Shown here: piece after piece, positions 15,646 through 24,665 of the stretch
Layout of the letters: each line of letters opens with the position of its first letter
Position numbering within the stretch: position 1 is the stretch's first letter
Source of the DNA: Marivita lacus
GTDB taxonomy: Bacteria; Pseudomonadota; Alphaproteobacteria; Rhodobacterales; Rhodobacteraceae
NCBI RefSeq assembly: GCF_014637725.1
Contig: NZ_BMFC01000009.1
Location: 1-64,000, forward strand
Length of the DNA: 64,000 nucleotides
Reading direction: 5' to 3'
Made by a program: the position numbers and the translations under genes
The notes under the pieces: model-generated
Told to the model about the DNA's origin: nothing
The model's database searches: none
Seen by the model: the letters and a program-made list of their open reading frames with translations, nothing else

Positions 15646-17172
15646 TCACTGAATCCGCATACCGTTGGCCAGCACATGCCCCTCTTCGTTGACCGTGAGC
15701 GACGACTTGAGGCTGTCCGGGCTGTCCCCCGGCACGGCGAACATGCTCATCATCATGCGGGCGCCCATGGCGTCTTCGCTGGTCAGCAGGCCCATCGCGA
15801 TCAGCTTGTCGATCAGCGTGTTCGCGCCCTCCAGCGTCAGGTTCACCTCGCCATTGGGGCGCGGGAAGCCGCCGAAGGTCTGCAGGTCGTCATTGTCAAA
15901 GGTGAACGACCCGCTGCCGCCAAGTTTCGCACCTGCCGCTTCGATGGTCAGATCGTTGAGCGTCAGCGCGTTCAGTTGCCCGGGCACGTCCCCGGTGGAG
16001 TCGAGGCGGGCCATCGCCTCGGGGTCAAAGAGGTTGACGAAAGGTGTCACCTGACCCGTCAGGTCCAGCGCGATCGTCGCGGGATCACGTGGAAGAGCGG
16101 CACCGGGATCAAAGACGTTCCACAGAAGATCGGACATTTCGAACCCGCGCAGCGTCAGTCCCAGCGCCATATCCTGCGGCGCGTCGGATCGGGAAATCGG
16201 AGCGGTCATTTTGAACGCGCTCTCGGCCATGCTCACATTGATGGGCAACGGCACTTCGGGCCCCGACAGGCTGAACGCCTGATCGGTCGCGGCCACGTCA
16301 TAGCGCAGCGCGCTGCCATCCATCGCGAATTCAAGGCGCACCGTTCCGCTTTGGGTGGTGCCCGATGACGTCCCCGCGCTGTCGGTGGCCGCGAACTGCA
16401 TTTCGCCGTTGTCGTAGCCCATCGCACCGGTGGCAGAAAACCCACCCGCGGCAAGGCTCTGCGGATCGTTCGGATCGAACCCTTCGGGAAGATTTGCCGC
16501 GCTGGAGACAAAGAGCGCCGACATTCCGCCCGACACCAGCCCCGCCTCATCGGTCTCGGGATCGTTGAAGGCCATGTCATAGCTGGCCGCAGCCGCCTGC
16601 ACATTCTGGGTGATCTGCGTGCCTTGAGCCGTGGCGGTGATCGTCGTGCCGGTCACATCGTCCATCACGAAATCGAACCGCGCCTCTTCGCGGCCAATCG
16701 CCGTTCCGTCGACCGTCAGCTCGGCCAGCGAGATGGCAAGCTGGTTGGCGTTGTAGGCGTAGGTCATGTTGCCCGGGTCACCGGACACGACCACTTCGAG
16801 GCCGTCATTTGTATAGGTCAGGGCCATGTTGACAGCCTCTTCACCTTCGGGCGCGGCGTCGATGGTGATCGGCACGGTTGCGGGAAAGGTCATGGACACC
16901 GAACCGTCACCCCTTTCGACAAGCGCGATGGACTCCATCGTGACTTCGACCGTCGAATTCTCTTCGGGCGCGACGATCCGCAGCACCACATCGGTCACAT
17001 CCAGACCGCTGCTGGTCGCGGTTTCGGTGGCGGCGACGGAATAGCCAAAGCCCTGCATGGCGGATTCAAGACCGTCCCAGACCTGCTCGGCGGTGAGATC
17101 GGCAAAGGCGGGTCCGCCGGCCAGTGCAAGGGCCAGCGCGGAACAGGAAGACAGACGTGTAATGCGGCGCAT
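15646..17172 (-). CDS. DUF2125 domain periplasmic protein
   Basis: A 508-aa exported protein with a signal peptide ending ALAGGPAFA. The mature part is an acidic, Thr/Ala/Gly-rich, beta-strand-type chain with repeated amphipathic strands such as VEVTMESIALVERG and IALDLTGQVTPFV. This matches the long DUF2125 proteins common in Rhodobacterales; overall the fold resembles large periplasmic or outer-membrane-associated beta proteins. The function is not known. It is transcribed towards the UbiH-type gene and away from the SDR gene. Confidence 0.8.
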   Translation of the reverse strand: MRRITRLSSCSALALALAGGPAFADLTAEQVWDGLESAMQGFGYSVAATETATSSGLDVTDVVLRIVAPEENSTVEVTMESIALVERGDGSVSMTFPATVPITIDAAPEGEEAVNMALTYTNDGLEVVVSGDPGNMTYAYNANQLAISLAELTVDGTAIGREEARFDFVMDDVTGTTITATAQGTQITQNVQAAAASYDMAFNDPETDEAGLVSGGMSALFVSSAANLPEGFDPNDPQSLAAGGFSATGAMGYDNGEMQFAATDSAGTSSGTTQSGTVRLEFAMDGSALRYDVAATDQAFSLSGPEVPLPINVSMAESAFKMTAPISRSDAPQDMALGLTLRGFEMSDLLWNVFDPGAALPRDPATIALDLTGQVTPFVNLFDPEAMARLDSTGDVPGQLNALTLNDLTIEAAGAKLGGSGSFTFDNDDLQTFGGFPRPNGEVNLTLEGANTLIDKLIAMGLLTSEDAMGARMMMSMFAVPGDSPDSLKSSLTVNEEGHVLANGMRIQ

Positions 17173-17294
17173 GATTATTTCCTTGAGGTCAAATTCCCGA
17201 TCCCAGCTTCAACCTCCTGTTCGGCAGGGTCAAGTGGGTGGACCCCGCGTCACGTCCGAAGTAGCACTGCTGTGACCATAACGGAGGGCATCGC

Positions 17295-18047
17295 ATGACC
17301 GATCTATCTGGACGTACCGTTCTCATCACCGGGGCCAGCCGTGGCATCGGCGCCGAGTCCGCGCGGGTTTTCGCCGACGCAGGTGCGAATGTCGCGCTGA
17401 TCGCGCGCACGGCCGACGGCATCGCGGATCTCGCGGGCGAGATCGGGGAACGGGCGGTGGCCATTCCCTGCGACATCAGCCGCTATTGGGAAATGGCGCA
17501 GGCGGTCGAGAACTGCGTCACCGCGTTCGGCGGGCTCGATATCCTGATCAACAATGCAGGTGTGATCGAACCCATCGCCCGGATGGAAGATGCCGACCCC
17601 GATGGTTGGGGGCAGGTGATCGACATCAATCTCAAGGGCGTGTTCCACGGAATGCGCGCGGCGCTTCCGGTGATGGAGGAGGCGGGCGGGGGCACGATCC
17701 TGACCGTCAGTTCGGGTGCGGCGCATGGCCCGGTCGAGGCGTGGTCGCATTACTGTGCCTCCAAGGCCGGGGCCGCGATGCTGACCAAGTGCCTGCACAA
17801 GGAAATGGCCGACAAGGGCATCCGCGCGATGGGTCTGTCTCCGGGCACCGTCGCCACCCAGATGCAGCGCGAGATCAAGGCGAGCGGGATCAATCCGGTG
17901 AGCCAGCTTGACTGGTCCGATCACATCCCCGCCGATTGGCCCGCCAAGGCGCTGCTGTGGATGTGCAGCCCCGACGCGGATGGCTATCTGGGTGAGGAAA
18001 TCTCGCTCAGGGACGAGGCGATCCGCCAAAAGGTGGGTCTGCTGTGA
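17295..18047 (+). CDS. Short-chain dehydrogenase/reductase
   Basis: A 250-aa classical SDR with the NAD(P)-binding TGASRGIGAESARVFADAG motif (residues 12-30), NNAG near residue 90, the catalytic Ser in TVSSGAAHG and the YxxxK pair in HYCASKAG (near residue 153). It uses NAD(P)H to oxidise or reduce a carbonyl/alcohol of unknown identity. Its stop overlaps the start of an enoyl-CoA hydratase-like gene (GTGATC), so both probably act in one acyl-CoA pathway, which is inference. Confidence 0.88.
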   Translation: MTDLSGRTVLITGASRGIGAESARVFADAGANVALIARTADGIADLAGEIGERAVAIPCDISRYWEMAQAVENCVTAFGGLDILINNAGVIEPIARMEDADPDGWGQVIDINLKGVFHGMRAALPVMEEAGGGTILTVSSGAAHGPVEAWSHYCASKAGAAMLTKCLHKEMADKGIRAMGLSPGTVATQMQREIKASGINPVSQLDWSDHIPADWPAKALLWMCSPDADGYLGEEISLRDEAIRQKVGLL

Positions 18048-18664
18048 TCGAGGTTCAGAGCGATGGCGCGCTCTGTGTGCTGACCATCGACCGGACGGAC
18101 AAGGCCAATTCGCTGACCGCCGACATGATTGAGGCGCTGTGCGTCGGTGTCGAGGAGGCGCGCAGCAGCCGGGCGCTGATCCTGACCGGCAGGGGCAAGG
18201 TGTTTTCCGCCGGGGCCGATCTCGAGGCCGCGCGGGCGGGACTTGCGACCAGCCCGCTTTGGGAACGGTTGTCCGGTGCCATCGCCCGGCATCCCGGCCT
18301 GACCATCGCCGCCTTGAACGGGACGGCCGCCGGGGGTGCGATGGGGATGGTGTTGGCCTGCGACCTGCGCATCGCGGTGCCCGGCACAAAGGTGTTCTAC
18401 CCGGTGATGAAACTGGGCTTTCTGCCGCAGCCATCGGACCCGGCGCGCTTGGCGGCCCTTGTCGGGCCGTCTCGCGCCAAGATGATCCTGATGGCGGGGC
18501 AGAAGATCGAAACCGACGCGGCGCTTACTTGGGGACTGATCGACGAGGTCGTGGAACCTGACGACCTGATGGACCGTGCCCGCGCACTGACCGAAGATGT
18601 CTGCGGCGCAACCGCCGAGCATACCCGCGCCATCAAGGGACTGATTGCACAGAGTTTGACCTAA
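18044..18664 (+). CDS. Enoyl-CoA hydratase/isomerase family protein (short form)
   Basis: A 206-aa crotonase-fold protein. The oxyanion-hole blocks are visible as GKVFSAGADLEA near residue 52 and NGTAAGGAMGMVLACDLRIA near 94. Most crotonases have 250-270 residues, so this one lacks most of the C-terminal helical part; the frame is intact up to a normal stop. The start (GTG at 18044) overlaps the SDR stop by 4 nt, indicating translational coupling. Reaction unknown. Confidence 0.82.
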   Translation: MIEVQSDGALCVLTIDRTDKANSLTADMIEALCVGVEEARSSRALILTGRGKVFSAGADLEAARAGLATSPLWERLSGAIARHPGLTIAALNGTAAGGAMGMVLACDLRIAVPGTKVFYPVMKLGFLPQPSDPARLAALVGPSRAKMILMAGQKIETDAALTWGLIDEVVEPDDLMDRARALTEDVCGATAEHTRAIKGLIAQSLT

Positions 18665-18727
18665 TCACCTTGACCCGACACGGCGGCTTCTTAGGTTGGC
18701 CGCACCGCAGCAAGGAAGGAGCGCCCC

Positions 18728-18964
18728 ATGGCCCAGCATCTGCATATCGTCTTCGGCGGAGAACTGGTGACGCCCTCGGAGAACGTGTTCAAGGACCCGG
18801 AAAACATCCATATCGTCGGGATCTTCCCGGATCGCAAATCCGCCTATGACGCATGGAAGACCGAGGCACAGCGCACGGTGGACAACGCCCATATGCGTTA
18901 TTTCGTGGGGGATTTGCAGCAGTTGATGGATGCGAGCACGTCGGACCCGGAAGCACAGGGCTGA
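18728..18964 (+). CDS. DUF4170 domain protein
   Basis: A 78-aa soluble protein with the conserved opening HLHIVFGGELVTPSENVFKDP and the later block FPDRKSAYDAWKTEAQRTVDNAHMRYF. DUF4170 genes usually sit beside Kdo transferase and lpxK in alphaproteobacteria, as here, so a role near lipid A/Kdo assembly is possible but unproven. A clear AAGGAAGGAG Shine-Dalgarno precedes the ATG. The waaA-like gene begins 7 nt after its stop. Confidence 0.85.
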   Translation: MAQHLHIVFGGELVTPSENVFKDPENIHIVGIFPDRKSAYDAWKTEAQRTVDNAHMRYFVGDLQQLMDASTSDPEAQG

Positions 18965-18971
18965 CCATTTG

Positions 18972-20195
18972 GTGCGCAGGCCCTTCAGTCTGACCGCCTA
19001 TCTGGCGCTGGCACGGGGCTCTGACCGCCTGACTGCCGAGGCCGCGCAATGGCCTTCCCGCCCGTCGGGACCGATCCTGTGGCTGCATGGCGACACGCGG
19101 GCGCGGATCGAGACCCTTCTGACACTTATCAAACGCCTGCGGGGTCAGCGCGACGACTTCACGTTGCTGCTGACCTGCGATTCGATCCCGTCCGACGGGC
19201 TGGAGCTCGATGGCCACAAAGTCAGCGCACCGCCTGCCGAAACCCTGAGCGATGTGCACCGGTTTCTGAATCATTGGCGGCCCGACATTCTTGTCTGGGC
19301 GGGCAACGGGTTGCGACCCGCGCTGATCCACGAGGCCGCAATGGCGGGCACGCATCTGCTTTTGGCCGATGCCGCAGATGCGCCGTGGCGGCAGCCGTCA
19401 AGCCGGTTTCTGCCCGATGCCTCGGCGGGTGCGCTGAGCCTGTTTCACATGATCGTTGCACAGGACAAGAAATCCGCAATCCGCATGCGACGGCTCGGCG
19501 TGCCGGATGACCGGATCGAGGTCGCCTCGCCGCTCGAACCCGAGGTGTTTCCCCTGTCGAGCCACAATGGCCTGCACGAGGAACTGACCGCGATCCTTGC
19601 CGGGCGGCCCGTCTGGCTGGGCGCAAATGTCCAACGGGACGAGGCAGACGCTATTCTGCGCGCGCACCGTCGGGCGGCACGGCTGGCGCATCGCCTGCTG
19701 CTGGTGATCGTTCCCGCCGAACCGGAAGACGAGCCGTTCATCGCGGAGCAATGTCTGGAGGTCGGGTTGAGACTGGCCCGATGGGAGAATGGCGAGATGC
19801 CAGACGAGAACACGCAGGTTCTGCTGGCAGGTGACGACAGCGAACTGGGCCTGTGGTATCGCGTGGCGCCGCTGTGTTTCCTGGGTGGATCGCTGGCGGG
19901 CAAGACCGGGGGGCAATCCCCGATGATGGCGGCGGCGCTTGGGTCCGCGATTCTCTACGGGCCGAACGTGGGGCGGCATCTTGAAGCCTATTCGCGGCTT
20001 GTCGCGGCGGGGGCTGCCCGGATCGTCAAGGACATGGACTCGCTCAGCGCCGCGGTGTCGCACCTGATCGCGCCGGACCGTGCGGCGGCAATGGCGCATG
20101 CAGGATGGAACGTGGTCTCTGCCGGGGCAGAAACCGCCGATCTGGTGCTTGGCCAGGTCAACGAATGGCTCGATTCGCTGGAGACCACGCGATGA
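18972..20195 (+). CDS. waaA: Kdo transferase-like GT30 family glycosyltransferase (divergent)
   Basis: A 407-aa protein of the Kdo transferase type (WaaA/KdtA), which adds 3-deoxy-D-manno-octulosonate to lipid A precursor. Support comes from the core [23 protein letters not shown], the C-terminal block [30 protein letters not shown] and its position directly before lpxK. It is divergent. The usual N-terminal HAxSVGE motif with catalytic Glu appears as LHGDTRAR, the ESELWP motif as GNGLRP and the HGGHNP block as TGGQSP. The start is GTG at 18972; TTG at 18969 is also possible. It could be a true WaaA of this lineage or a related transferase. Confidence 0.7.
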   Translation: MRRPFSLTAYLALARGSDRLTAEAAQWPSRPSGPILWLHGDTRARIETLLTLIKRLRGQRDDFTLLLTCDSIPSDGLELDGHKVSAPPAETLSDVHRFLNHWRPDILVWAGNGLRPALIHEAAMAGTHLLLADAADAPWRQPSSRFLPDASAGALSLFHMIVAQDKKSAIRMRRLGVPDDRIEVASPLEPEVFPLSSHNGLHEELTAILAGRPVWLGANVQRDEADAILRAHRRAARLAHRLLLVIVPAEPEDEPFIAEQCLEVGLRLARWENGEMPDENTQVLLAGDDSELGLWYRVAPLCFLGGSLAGKTGGQSPMMAAALGSAILYGPNVGRHLEAYSRLVAAGAARIVKDMDSLSAAVSHLIAPDRAAAMAHAGWNVVSAGAETADLVLGQVNEWLDSLETTR

Positions 20196-21184
20196 GGCCC
20201 CCGGTCTTCTGGGATGCCCCGCCGGATGCGCCGGGTCTGCGGGCGCGGTTGCTGTCGCCTCTGGGCGCGGTCTATGCAGCCCTGACCGCGCGGCGGTTGC
20301 GGCAGGGCAAGCCGATGCGCGTGGGCGTTCCGGTGCTCTGCGTCGGCAATGTGAACGCGGGCGGCACCGGCAAGACGCCCACGGTGATCGCGTTGATGCA
20401 AATGCTGTCGGACATGGGCAAGGCGGCGCATGTGGTGTCTCGCGGTTATGGCGGGTCTCTGGCAGGCCCGCTGCAGGTCGATCCCCGCCGTCATACGGCC
20501 GACCAGGTCGGGGACGAGCCGCTGCTTCTTGCGGCATTCGGCACGGTCTGGGTCGCAAAGGACAGGGCGCAGGGTGCAAGGGCAGCCAAAGCGGCGGGCG
20601 CTGAGGCGATTCTCCTCGATGACGGGTTGCAGAACCCGAGCCTTGCCAAGGATCTGTCGCTGATCGTGGTCGATGCGGCGCGCGGTTTCGGCAATGGCAG
20701 GTGCATCCCGGCAGGTCCGCTGCGCGAACCGGTGGGCGCGGCAATGGCGCGTGCCGATCTTGTGCTGTCCATCGGTTCGGGTGAGGCGCAGGCGCAGTTC
20801 GCGGGCATGTGGCGCGATCACATCCCCCTGCCTCATCTGACAGGGCAGCTGTTGCCCTTGCAGACCGGGATGGATTGGAAAGGGCTGCGCTGTCTTGCCT
20901 TCGCAGGAATCGGCCATCCGGAGAAATTCTTTCGCACCCTGCGCGACCTCAGGGCAGAGATCGTCGAGACCCGCGCGCTGGAGGATCACCAACCGCTGAC
21001 CCCCACGCTTTTGACGCGGCTGGAAAAAGACGCGAAGGCCGCCCGTGCGCAGCTGGTGACCACGGAAAAGGACGCGGTGCGACTGCCGCAAAGCTACCGG
21101 ATGAAGGTGCTGACCCTGCCCGTGCGGCTGAGCCTGTCGGATGACACTGTGCTGAAAGAGGCTCTGCACAAGCTGTTCGACTGA
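20192..21184 (+). CDS. lpxK: Tetraacyldisaccharide 4'-kinase
   Basis: Phosphorylates the 4' position of the lipid A disaccharide at the inner membrane. The 330-aa product has the normal length. After a short hydrophobic N-terminal part ([14 protein letters not shown]) comes the P-loop [18 protein letters not shown] near residue 53, then the conserved DEPLLLA and LDDGLQNP blocks. ATG at 20192 overlaps the waaA-like stop by 4 nt, so the two are translated as a unit. Confidence 0.93.
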   Translation: MRPPVFWDAPPDAPGLRARLLSPLGAVYAALTARRLRQGKPMRVGVPVLCVGNVNAGGTGKTPTVIALMQMLSDMGKAAHVVSRGYGGSLAGPLQVDPRRHTADQVGDEPLLLAAFGTVWVAKDRAQGARAAKAAGAEAILLDDGLQNPSLAKDLSLIVVDAARGFGNGRCIPAGPLREPVGAAMARADLVLSIGSGEAQAQFAGMWRDHIPLPHLTGQLLPLQTGMDWKGLRCLAFAGIGHPEKFFRTLRDLRAEIVETRALEDHQPLTPTLLTRLEKDAKAARAQLVTTEKDAVRLPQSYRMKVLTLPVRLSLSDDTVLKEALHKLFD

Positions 21185-21188
21185 CCGA

Positions 21189-22052
21189 TCATTCCGCCGC
21201 GAGCGGCATGTCCTCGGCCTGCCCGGTGGCGGCGATCTCGGCGATCACGCTGCGCAGAAGCTTGCGGAAATTGTGGAAATTGGCGTTGGGCCGGATCGTA
21301 CGTTCATCCATGTAGATCGACCGGTCGATCTCGATCTGGACGGCGTGCTGATTGCGCGACGGTCGCCCGTAAGCCTGCGTGATATAGGCCCCGGCAAACG
21401 GCGTGTTGCGTGCCACGATCAGACCGGCATCGCTGAAGGCGGCCTCGATCTGATCGACAATCGCCTGACTGGCAGACGCACCAAAGCGGTCGCCCAGAAC
21501 GATCTGCGGACGCCGCGCGGTGGATTTCGCAACACCGTCGAGCGCCTCGTGCGGCATGGAATGGCAATCGACCAGCACCGCTTCGCCAAAGCGATCATGC
21601 GCCTGCTGGATCAGCTTGCGCAGCTGGCTGTGATAGGGATGCCAGAACTGCGCGATCCGGCGTTCCGCCTCGGCCAGCGGCAGCTTGCCCTGATAGATCG
21701 GACGGCCATTCGCCACCACGCGCGGCACCACGCCCAACCCGGACGCGACGCGCGGATTGTGGGTCTGGCGGCGCACACCTTCGATGAGGGCGGGGTCCAG
21801 TTCCTCGGCAGAGCGGTTCAGGTCGATATAGGCGCGGGGTGCGCCCGCCTTGATGAACGGTGCGCCGAATTGGGGGGCGCAATCGAACAGCCGGTCGACG
21901 AATGCATCCTCGGAGGACCGGATCGTCACCTCGTCCAGAGTGGTGAAGCGCATGAAGTTCCAACTGTAGTCGCGGCCGGAATGCGGCGACGCGAACACCA
22001 CCCGCGAGGTGTGGGCTTCAGGCTGGACAAGGTGGTATGCAACTTTTGGCAT
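21189..22052 (-). CDS. N-formylglutamate amidohydrolase family protein
   Basis: A 287-aa protein of the HutG-2/N-formylglutamate amidohydrolase family. Conserved blocks are FASPHSGRDYS near residue 18, then SEDAFVDRLF, AYIDLNRSAEELDP, VDCHSMPH near residue 150 (metal ligands) and IEIDRSIYMDE. The family hydrolyses N-formyl-L-glutamate to formate and glutamate in histidine breakdown, but many paralogues act on unknown substrates and no hut gene is nearby. Start 22052 is supported by GGAG five bases upstream; an in-frame ATG at 22076 lacks this. Confidence 0.85.
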   Translation of the reverse strand: MPKVAYHLVQPEAHTSRVVFASPHSGRDYSWNFMRFTTLDEVTIRSSEDAFVDRLFDCAPQFGAPFIKAGAPRAYIDLNRSAEELDPALIEGVRRQTHNPRVASGLGVVPRVVANGRPIYQGKLPLAEAERRIAQFWHPYHSQLRKLIQQAHDRFGEAVLVDCHSMPHEALDGVAKSTARRPQIVLGDRFGASASQAIVDQIEAAFSDAGLIVARNTPFAGAYITQAYGRPSRNQHAVQIEIDRSIYMDERTIRPNANFHNFRKLLRSVIAEIAATGQAEDMPLAAE

Positions 22053-22104
22053 GGGCGCTCCGTATGTCCCATACATAGACTGATTTTTTCTGTGACCAAA
22101 GCCC

Positions 22105-22132
22105 TTGATCCCGGTTCCGACTCCTTTTATAG
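22105..22132 (+). promoter_or_regulatory. Candidate promoter of tRNA-Val
   Basis: TTGATC (22105-22110) and TTATAG (22127-22132) are separated by 16 bp and stand 67 nt upstream of the tRNA. They resemble vegetative -35/-10 elements. A second TTGACG nearby (22152-22157) has no matching -10. Confidence 0.4.
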
Positions 22133-22198
22133 ACCGCTCCACCGGCGCGGCTTGACGCGCCCCTTTTATTTGGGGCACGTGAATCAAACCGGGTCAAA

Positions 22199-22273
22199 GG
22201 GCGATTAGCTCAGTGGTAGAGCACTTCGTTGACATCGAAGGGGTCACAAGTTCGAACCTTGTATCGCCCACCA
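22199..22273 (+). tRNA. tRNA-Val (anticodon GAC)
   Basis: The 75-nt tRNA folds as a normal cloverleaf: acceptor arms GGGCGAT (22199-22205) and ATCGCCC (22263-22269), D-loop GCTCAGTGGTAGAGC, anticodon stem CTTCG/CGAAG around the loop TTGACAT, and T-arm GTTCGAACC. The loop gives anticodon GAC, which reads valine GUC/GUU codons. The 3' CCA (22271-22273) is encoded. Confidence 0.97.
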
Positions 22274-22355
22274 TTGAATTCGCAGTCTCGGGCTTCGGCT
22301 CGGGGCATCCGCAACCAAGAGGGCGCTCGCGCGCCGCGATAAGAGGAGAGACCAC

Positions 22356-22481
22356 ATGAAGGTCAAGAACTCGCTTCGTTCGCTGAAGAACCGCCATCGC
22401 GACTGCCGCGTTGTGCGCCGTAAAGGCCGCGTCTACGTCATCAACAAGACGCAGCGCCGGTACAAGGCCCGTCAGGGCTGA
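22356..22481 (+). CDS. rpmJ: 50S ribosomal protein L36
   Basis: A 41-residue basic protein opening [20 protein letters not shown], a recognisable L36 of the longer proteobacterial type. L36 binds 23S rRNA. A strong GAGGAGAG Shine-Dalgarno precedes the ATG. Only one of the usual four zinc-ligand cysteines (Cys in HRDCR) is visible, so this is the zinc-independent C-minus form. A strong terminator follows at once. It stands alone behind the tRNA-Val gene. Confidence 0.95.
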   Translation: MKVKNSLRSLKNRHRDCRVVRRKGRVYVINKTQRRYKARQG

Positions 22482-22504
22482 GCGGAAATCGCAGATTTTG
22501 CAGG

Positions 22505-22537
22505 AAAGCCGCCCTTCAGGGCGGCTTTTTTGTTTTT
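22505..22537 (+). terminator. Intrinsic terminator of rpmJ
   Basis: A 7-bp GC stem (GCCGCCC 22508-22514, GGGCGGC 22519-22525) with a TTCA loop is extended by A/T pairs and followed by a T-rich run to about 22537. Confidence 0.92.
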
Positions 22538-22622
22538 GGCTCCCGGCACAAGTGACATTGGCGTCCTGACGACGAATCCCGTAGGTTTTGGTCACCTGCA
22601 TGGATCAGTCAAGGACAGTGAC

Positions 22623-22931
22623 ATGACGCATTCCGAAGAAGACAAGGTGTCAGGCCGGCTAAACGGCGAACAGCACGAACCAGACAAGGCCGATAACCTG
22701 CTCGAACGGCTGATCTACATGATCCTGATCGCGATCATGATCTCGGTGGCGCAGACGGTCCTCGGGGTGATGACAGTCATTCAGTTCGTCATCATGCTGG
22801 TCAACAACAAGGCTCCGAACGAGCGGCTCGCGGAATTCGGCACCGACCTTGGCATCTGGATCGCCAAGGCCGCCCGCTACCAGACTGCGGCCAGCAACGT
22901 GAAGCCCTGGCCCTGGACCGACCTCGACTGA
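22623..22931 (+). CDS. DUF4389 domain small membrane protein
   Basis: A 102-aa protein with a hydrophilic N-terminus and one or two close hydrophobic stretches (IYMILIAIMISVAQTVLGVMTVIQFVIMLV, about residues 38-67). The following NNKAPNERLAEFGTDLGIWI block identifies DUF4389. The start at 22623 has AAGGAC a few bases upstream. The function is unknown. It is convergent with the peptidoglycan-binding protein gene, only 3 nt apart. Confidence 0.82.
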   Translation: MTHSEEDKVSGRLNGEQHEPDKADNLLERLIYMILIAIMISVAQTVLGVMTVIQFVIMLVNNKAPNERLAEFGTDLGIWIAKAARYQTAASNVKPWPWTDLD

Positions 22932-22934
22932 GCG

Positions 22935-24599
22935 TCAGCGCAGGATCGCATCCGCCATCAGCCGCACCACGGTGGCCTGATCGAGATACCCCGACACGCG
23001 CAGCTTGCGCGCATCCTGATATCGCCGGATGGCGCGGCGGGTCTCTTCGTCAAAGGTGCCGTCCACCGCGCCGGGTTTCAGCCCCAGTTCGTCCAGACGG
23101 GTTTCAGTCAACCGTCGCGCTGCCTCGTTCAACCCAAGTGCCGCCTCTTCTGCCTGTGCCTGGGGTTGCACGGCAATCTGTTCGGAATTGTTGTTGAAAT
23201 ACTCGATCCGGGCGCGCGCCTCTTCCACAAATGCCCCGTTTGGACGTTCCGCGAGATAGGCGCGATAGCCTGCCTCGGTGTCCGTATCCCGAGCTTCCTG
23301 CCAGCGGCGGCGGTCCTCGCCTTCGGCCTGTGCGCGGCGCTGCTCTTCAATGGCGTCAAGCTGACCTTGCGCCTCTTCGGCGTAAATCCCGTCCGGAAAC
23401 CGATTGAGATAGGCGCGGAATCCGGCCTCGTCGCCCTGTGCGCCGGTCTCGGACCAGAACGTGCGGTCCTGCCGTTCCAGCTGCGCCTGTCGTTCGCGGG
23501 CTTCCTCCTCAAGCTCTGCGGCACGGCGCTCGGCCTGCGCATCCAGCCGTGCGATCTGGTCAGAGGTCAAATACCCCGACGCGCCCTGTCCGTTCTCGTC
23601 CTGCCACGCAGTGACGGCTCCGCGCGTGCCACGACCGAAGATGCCGTCAATACCGCGCGTGTTGTACCCGAGCAGCGACAAATCACGCTGGATTTCGCGA
23701 CGCGCATCGCGCGACAGGGCCAGATCTTCTTCGGCCTGCTTTTCACGGTAGAACGGTTCGGATTGGATCGCTGTCAGGCGCTCTTGGGCGTCACTGGCGT
23801 TCTGGCCGTCGGGAAATGCCGTGAGATAGGTCTCGTAGGCGGCTTCGGTGTCCGCTGCCGCTGCCTCTTGCCATGCGGCGGTATCGGCAGCGCTCCTGTC
23901 ATCTGTCTCTGGGGTCTCGTCGATCTGGGGCAACTCGACATCGGTGCCCTGAAAGAGCGGTAATTCTCGCGGGACATAGCCCAGCAGGCTCAGCCCGGCT
24001 GCGCGCGCGACCGGCAGCACATCGCCCCCGGTCGCGTCAGAAAGTTGACTGACAAAGCGCCCGGCGGTCTCGACCGGCCCGATGGCCACGGTGACCCCTT
24101 GGGGTATGTCGCTTGGCGGCAAGCTCACCGACAGCCCTGCGGCCACATCGGTTTCGATCTCGACCTCCCCCAGGACGATCAGGGCACGACCGGGATAGGC
24201 CGCCGCAACGGCATAGACCGCATCAAGCGCGAAGCCTTCGGTCAATACGCCGCTCAGGGTCAAGGGCCCGGTTCTATCGCTCGGCAACAGGTAACTGCCT
24301 GCGACTGTCGACACGATTTGCCCGGTCAGGACGATCCCGACATCATCGGTGGTCGCGTCCAGACCGTCCATGAAACTGCGCAAGGCATCTCGCATCCCGG
24401 CGGCATCGGCGGTGGTGGCAAGACTGACCTCGGCCCCGCGCGCCTCGAAGGCGGCGGTCACGTCAGACAGGTCGGTGATCCGTGTCAGGCGCTGCAGCAG
24501 GCTCGGATCGCCGTTTCCGATGATCAGCAGATCGCTGTTGGCCCAGACCGGACCAGTTAAAGCCATTGCCATAGTCGTGGACAGTGCCAAGCGTTTCAT
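22935..24599 (-). CDS. Exported protein with caspase-like N-part, tandem repeats and two peptidoglycan-binding domains
   Basis: A 554-aa protein with a signal peptide (to ~residue 20, GPVWA). The N-terminal ~210 residues resemble a degenerate caspase/metacaspase-type fold (LLIIGNGDPS..., FALDAVYAVAAAYPG) without an evident His/Cys dyad. Three related ~40-residue repeats follow, each with a Trp, an E-A/G-[YF]-x-x-Y-L core and an FPDG- or RPNG-type turn: near residues 245 (AAYETYLTAFPDG), 385 (GFRAYLNRFPDG) and 440 (GYRAYLAERPNG). Two peptidoglycan_binding_1 domains are visible near residues 304 (LGYNTRGIDGIFGRGTRGAV) and 510 (to the end). It probably acts in the periplasm at the cell wall; function unproven. 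Confidence 0.78.
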   Translation of the reverse strand: MKRLALSTTMAMALTGPVWANSDLLIIGNGDPSLLQRLTRITDLSDVTAAFEARGAEVSLATTADAAGMRDALRSFMDGLDATTDDVGIVLTGQIVSTVAGSYLLPSDRTGPLTLSGVLTEGFALDAVYAVAAAYPGRALIVLGEVEIETDVAAGLSVSLPPSDIPQGVTVAIGPVETAGRFVSQLSDATGGDVLPVARAAGLSLLGYVPRELPLFQGTDVELPQIDETPETDDRSAADTAAWQEAAAADTEAAYETYLTAFPDGQNASDAQERLTAIQSEPFYREKQAEEDLALSRDARREIQRDLSLLGYNTRGIDGIFGRGTRGAVTAWQDENGQGASGYLTSDQIARLDAQAERRAAELEEEARERQAQLERQDRTFWSETGAQGDEAGFRAYLNRFPDGIYAEEAQGQLDAIEEQRRAQAEGEDRRRWQEARDTDTEAGYRAYLAERPNGAFVEEARARIEYFNNNSEQIAVQPQAQAEEAALGLNEAARRLTETRLDELGLKPGAVDGTFDEETRRAIRRYQDARKLRVSGYLDQATVVRLMADAILR

Positions 24600-24665
24600 A
24601 GGTTAATCCTCCATTATACTGGGGAGTAACGCACGAAACGCCGAAGTTATCCAATAACGGGTAAA

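Noticed and set aside
18044-18664. Possible frameshifted remnant of a full-length enoyl-CoA hydratase
   Set aside because: The frame is intact, ends at a normal stop and the core motifs are complete; I saw no continuation of the C-terminal helices in another frame before the next gene.
22151-22180. Second promoter (TTGACG) close to tRNA-Val
   Set aside because: No -10-like hexamer lies 16-18 bp downstream; the nearby GCCCC/GGGGC hairpin breaks the expected spacing.
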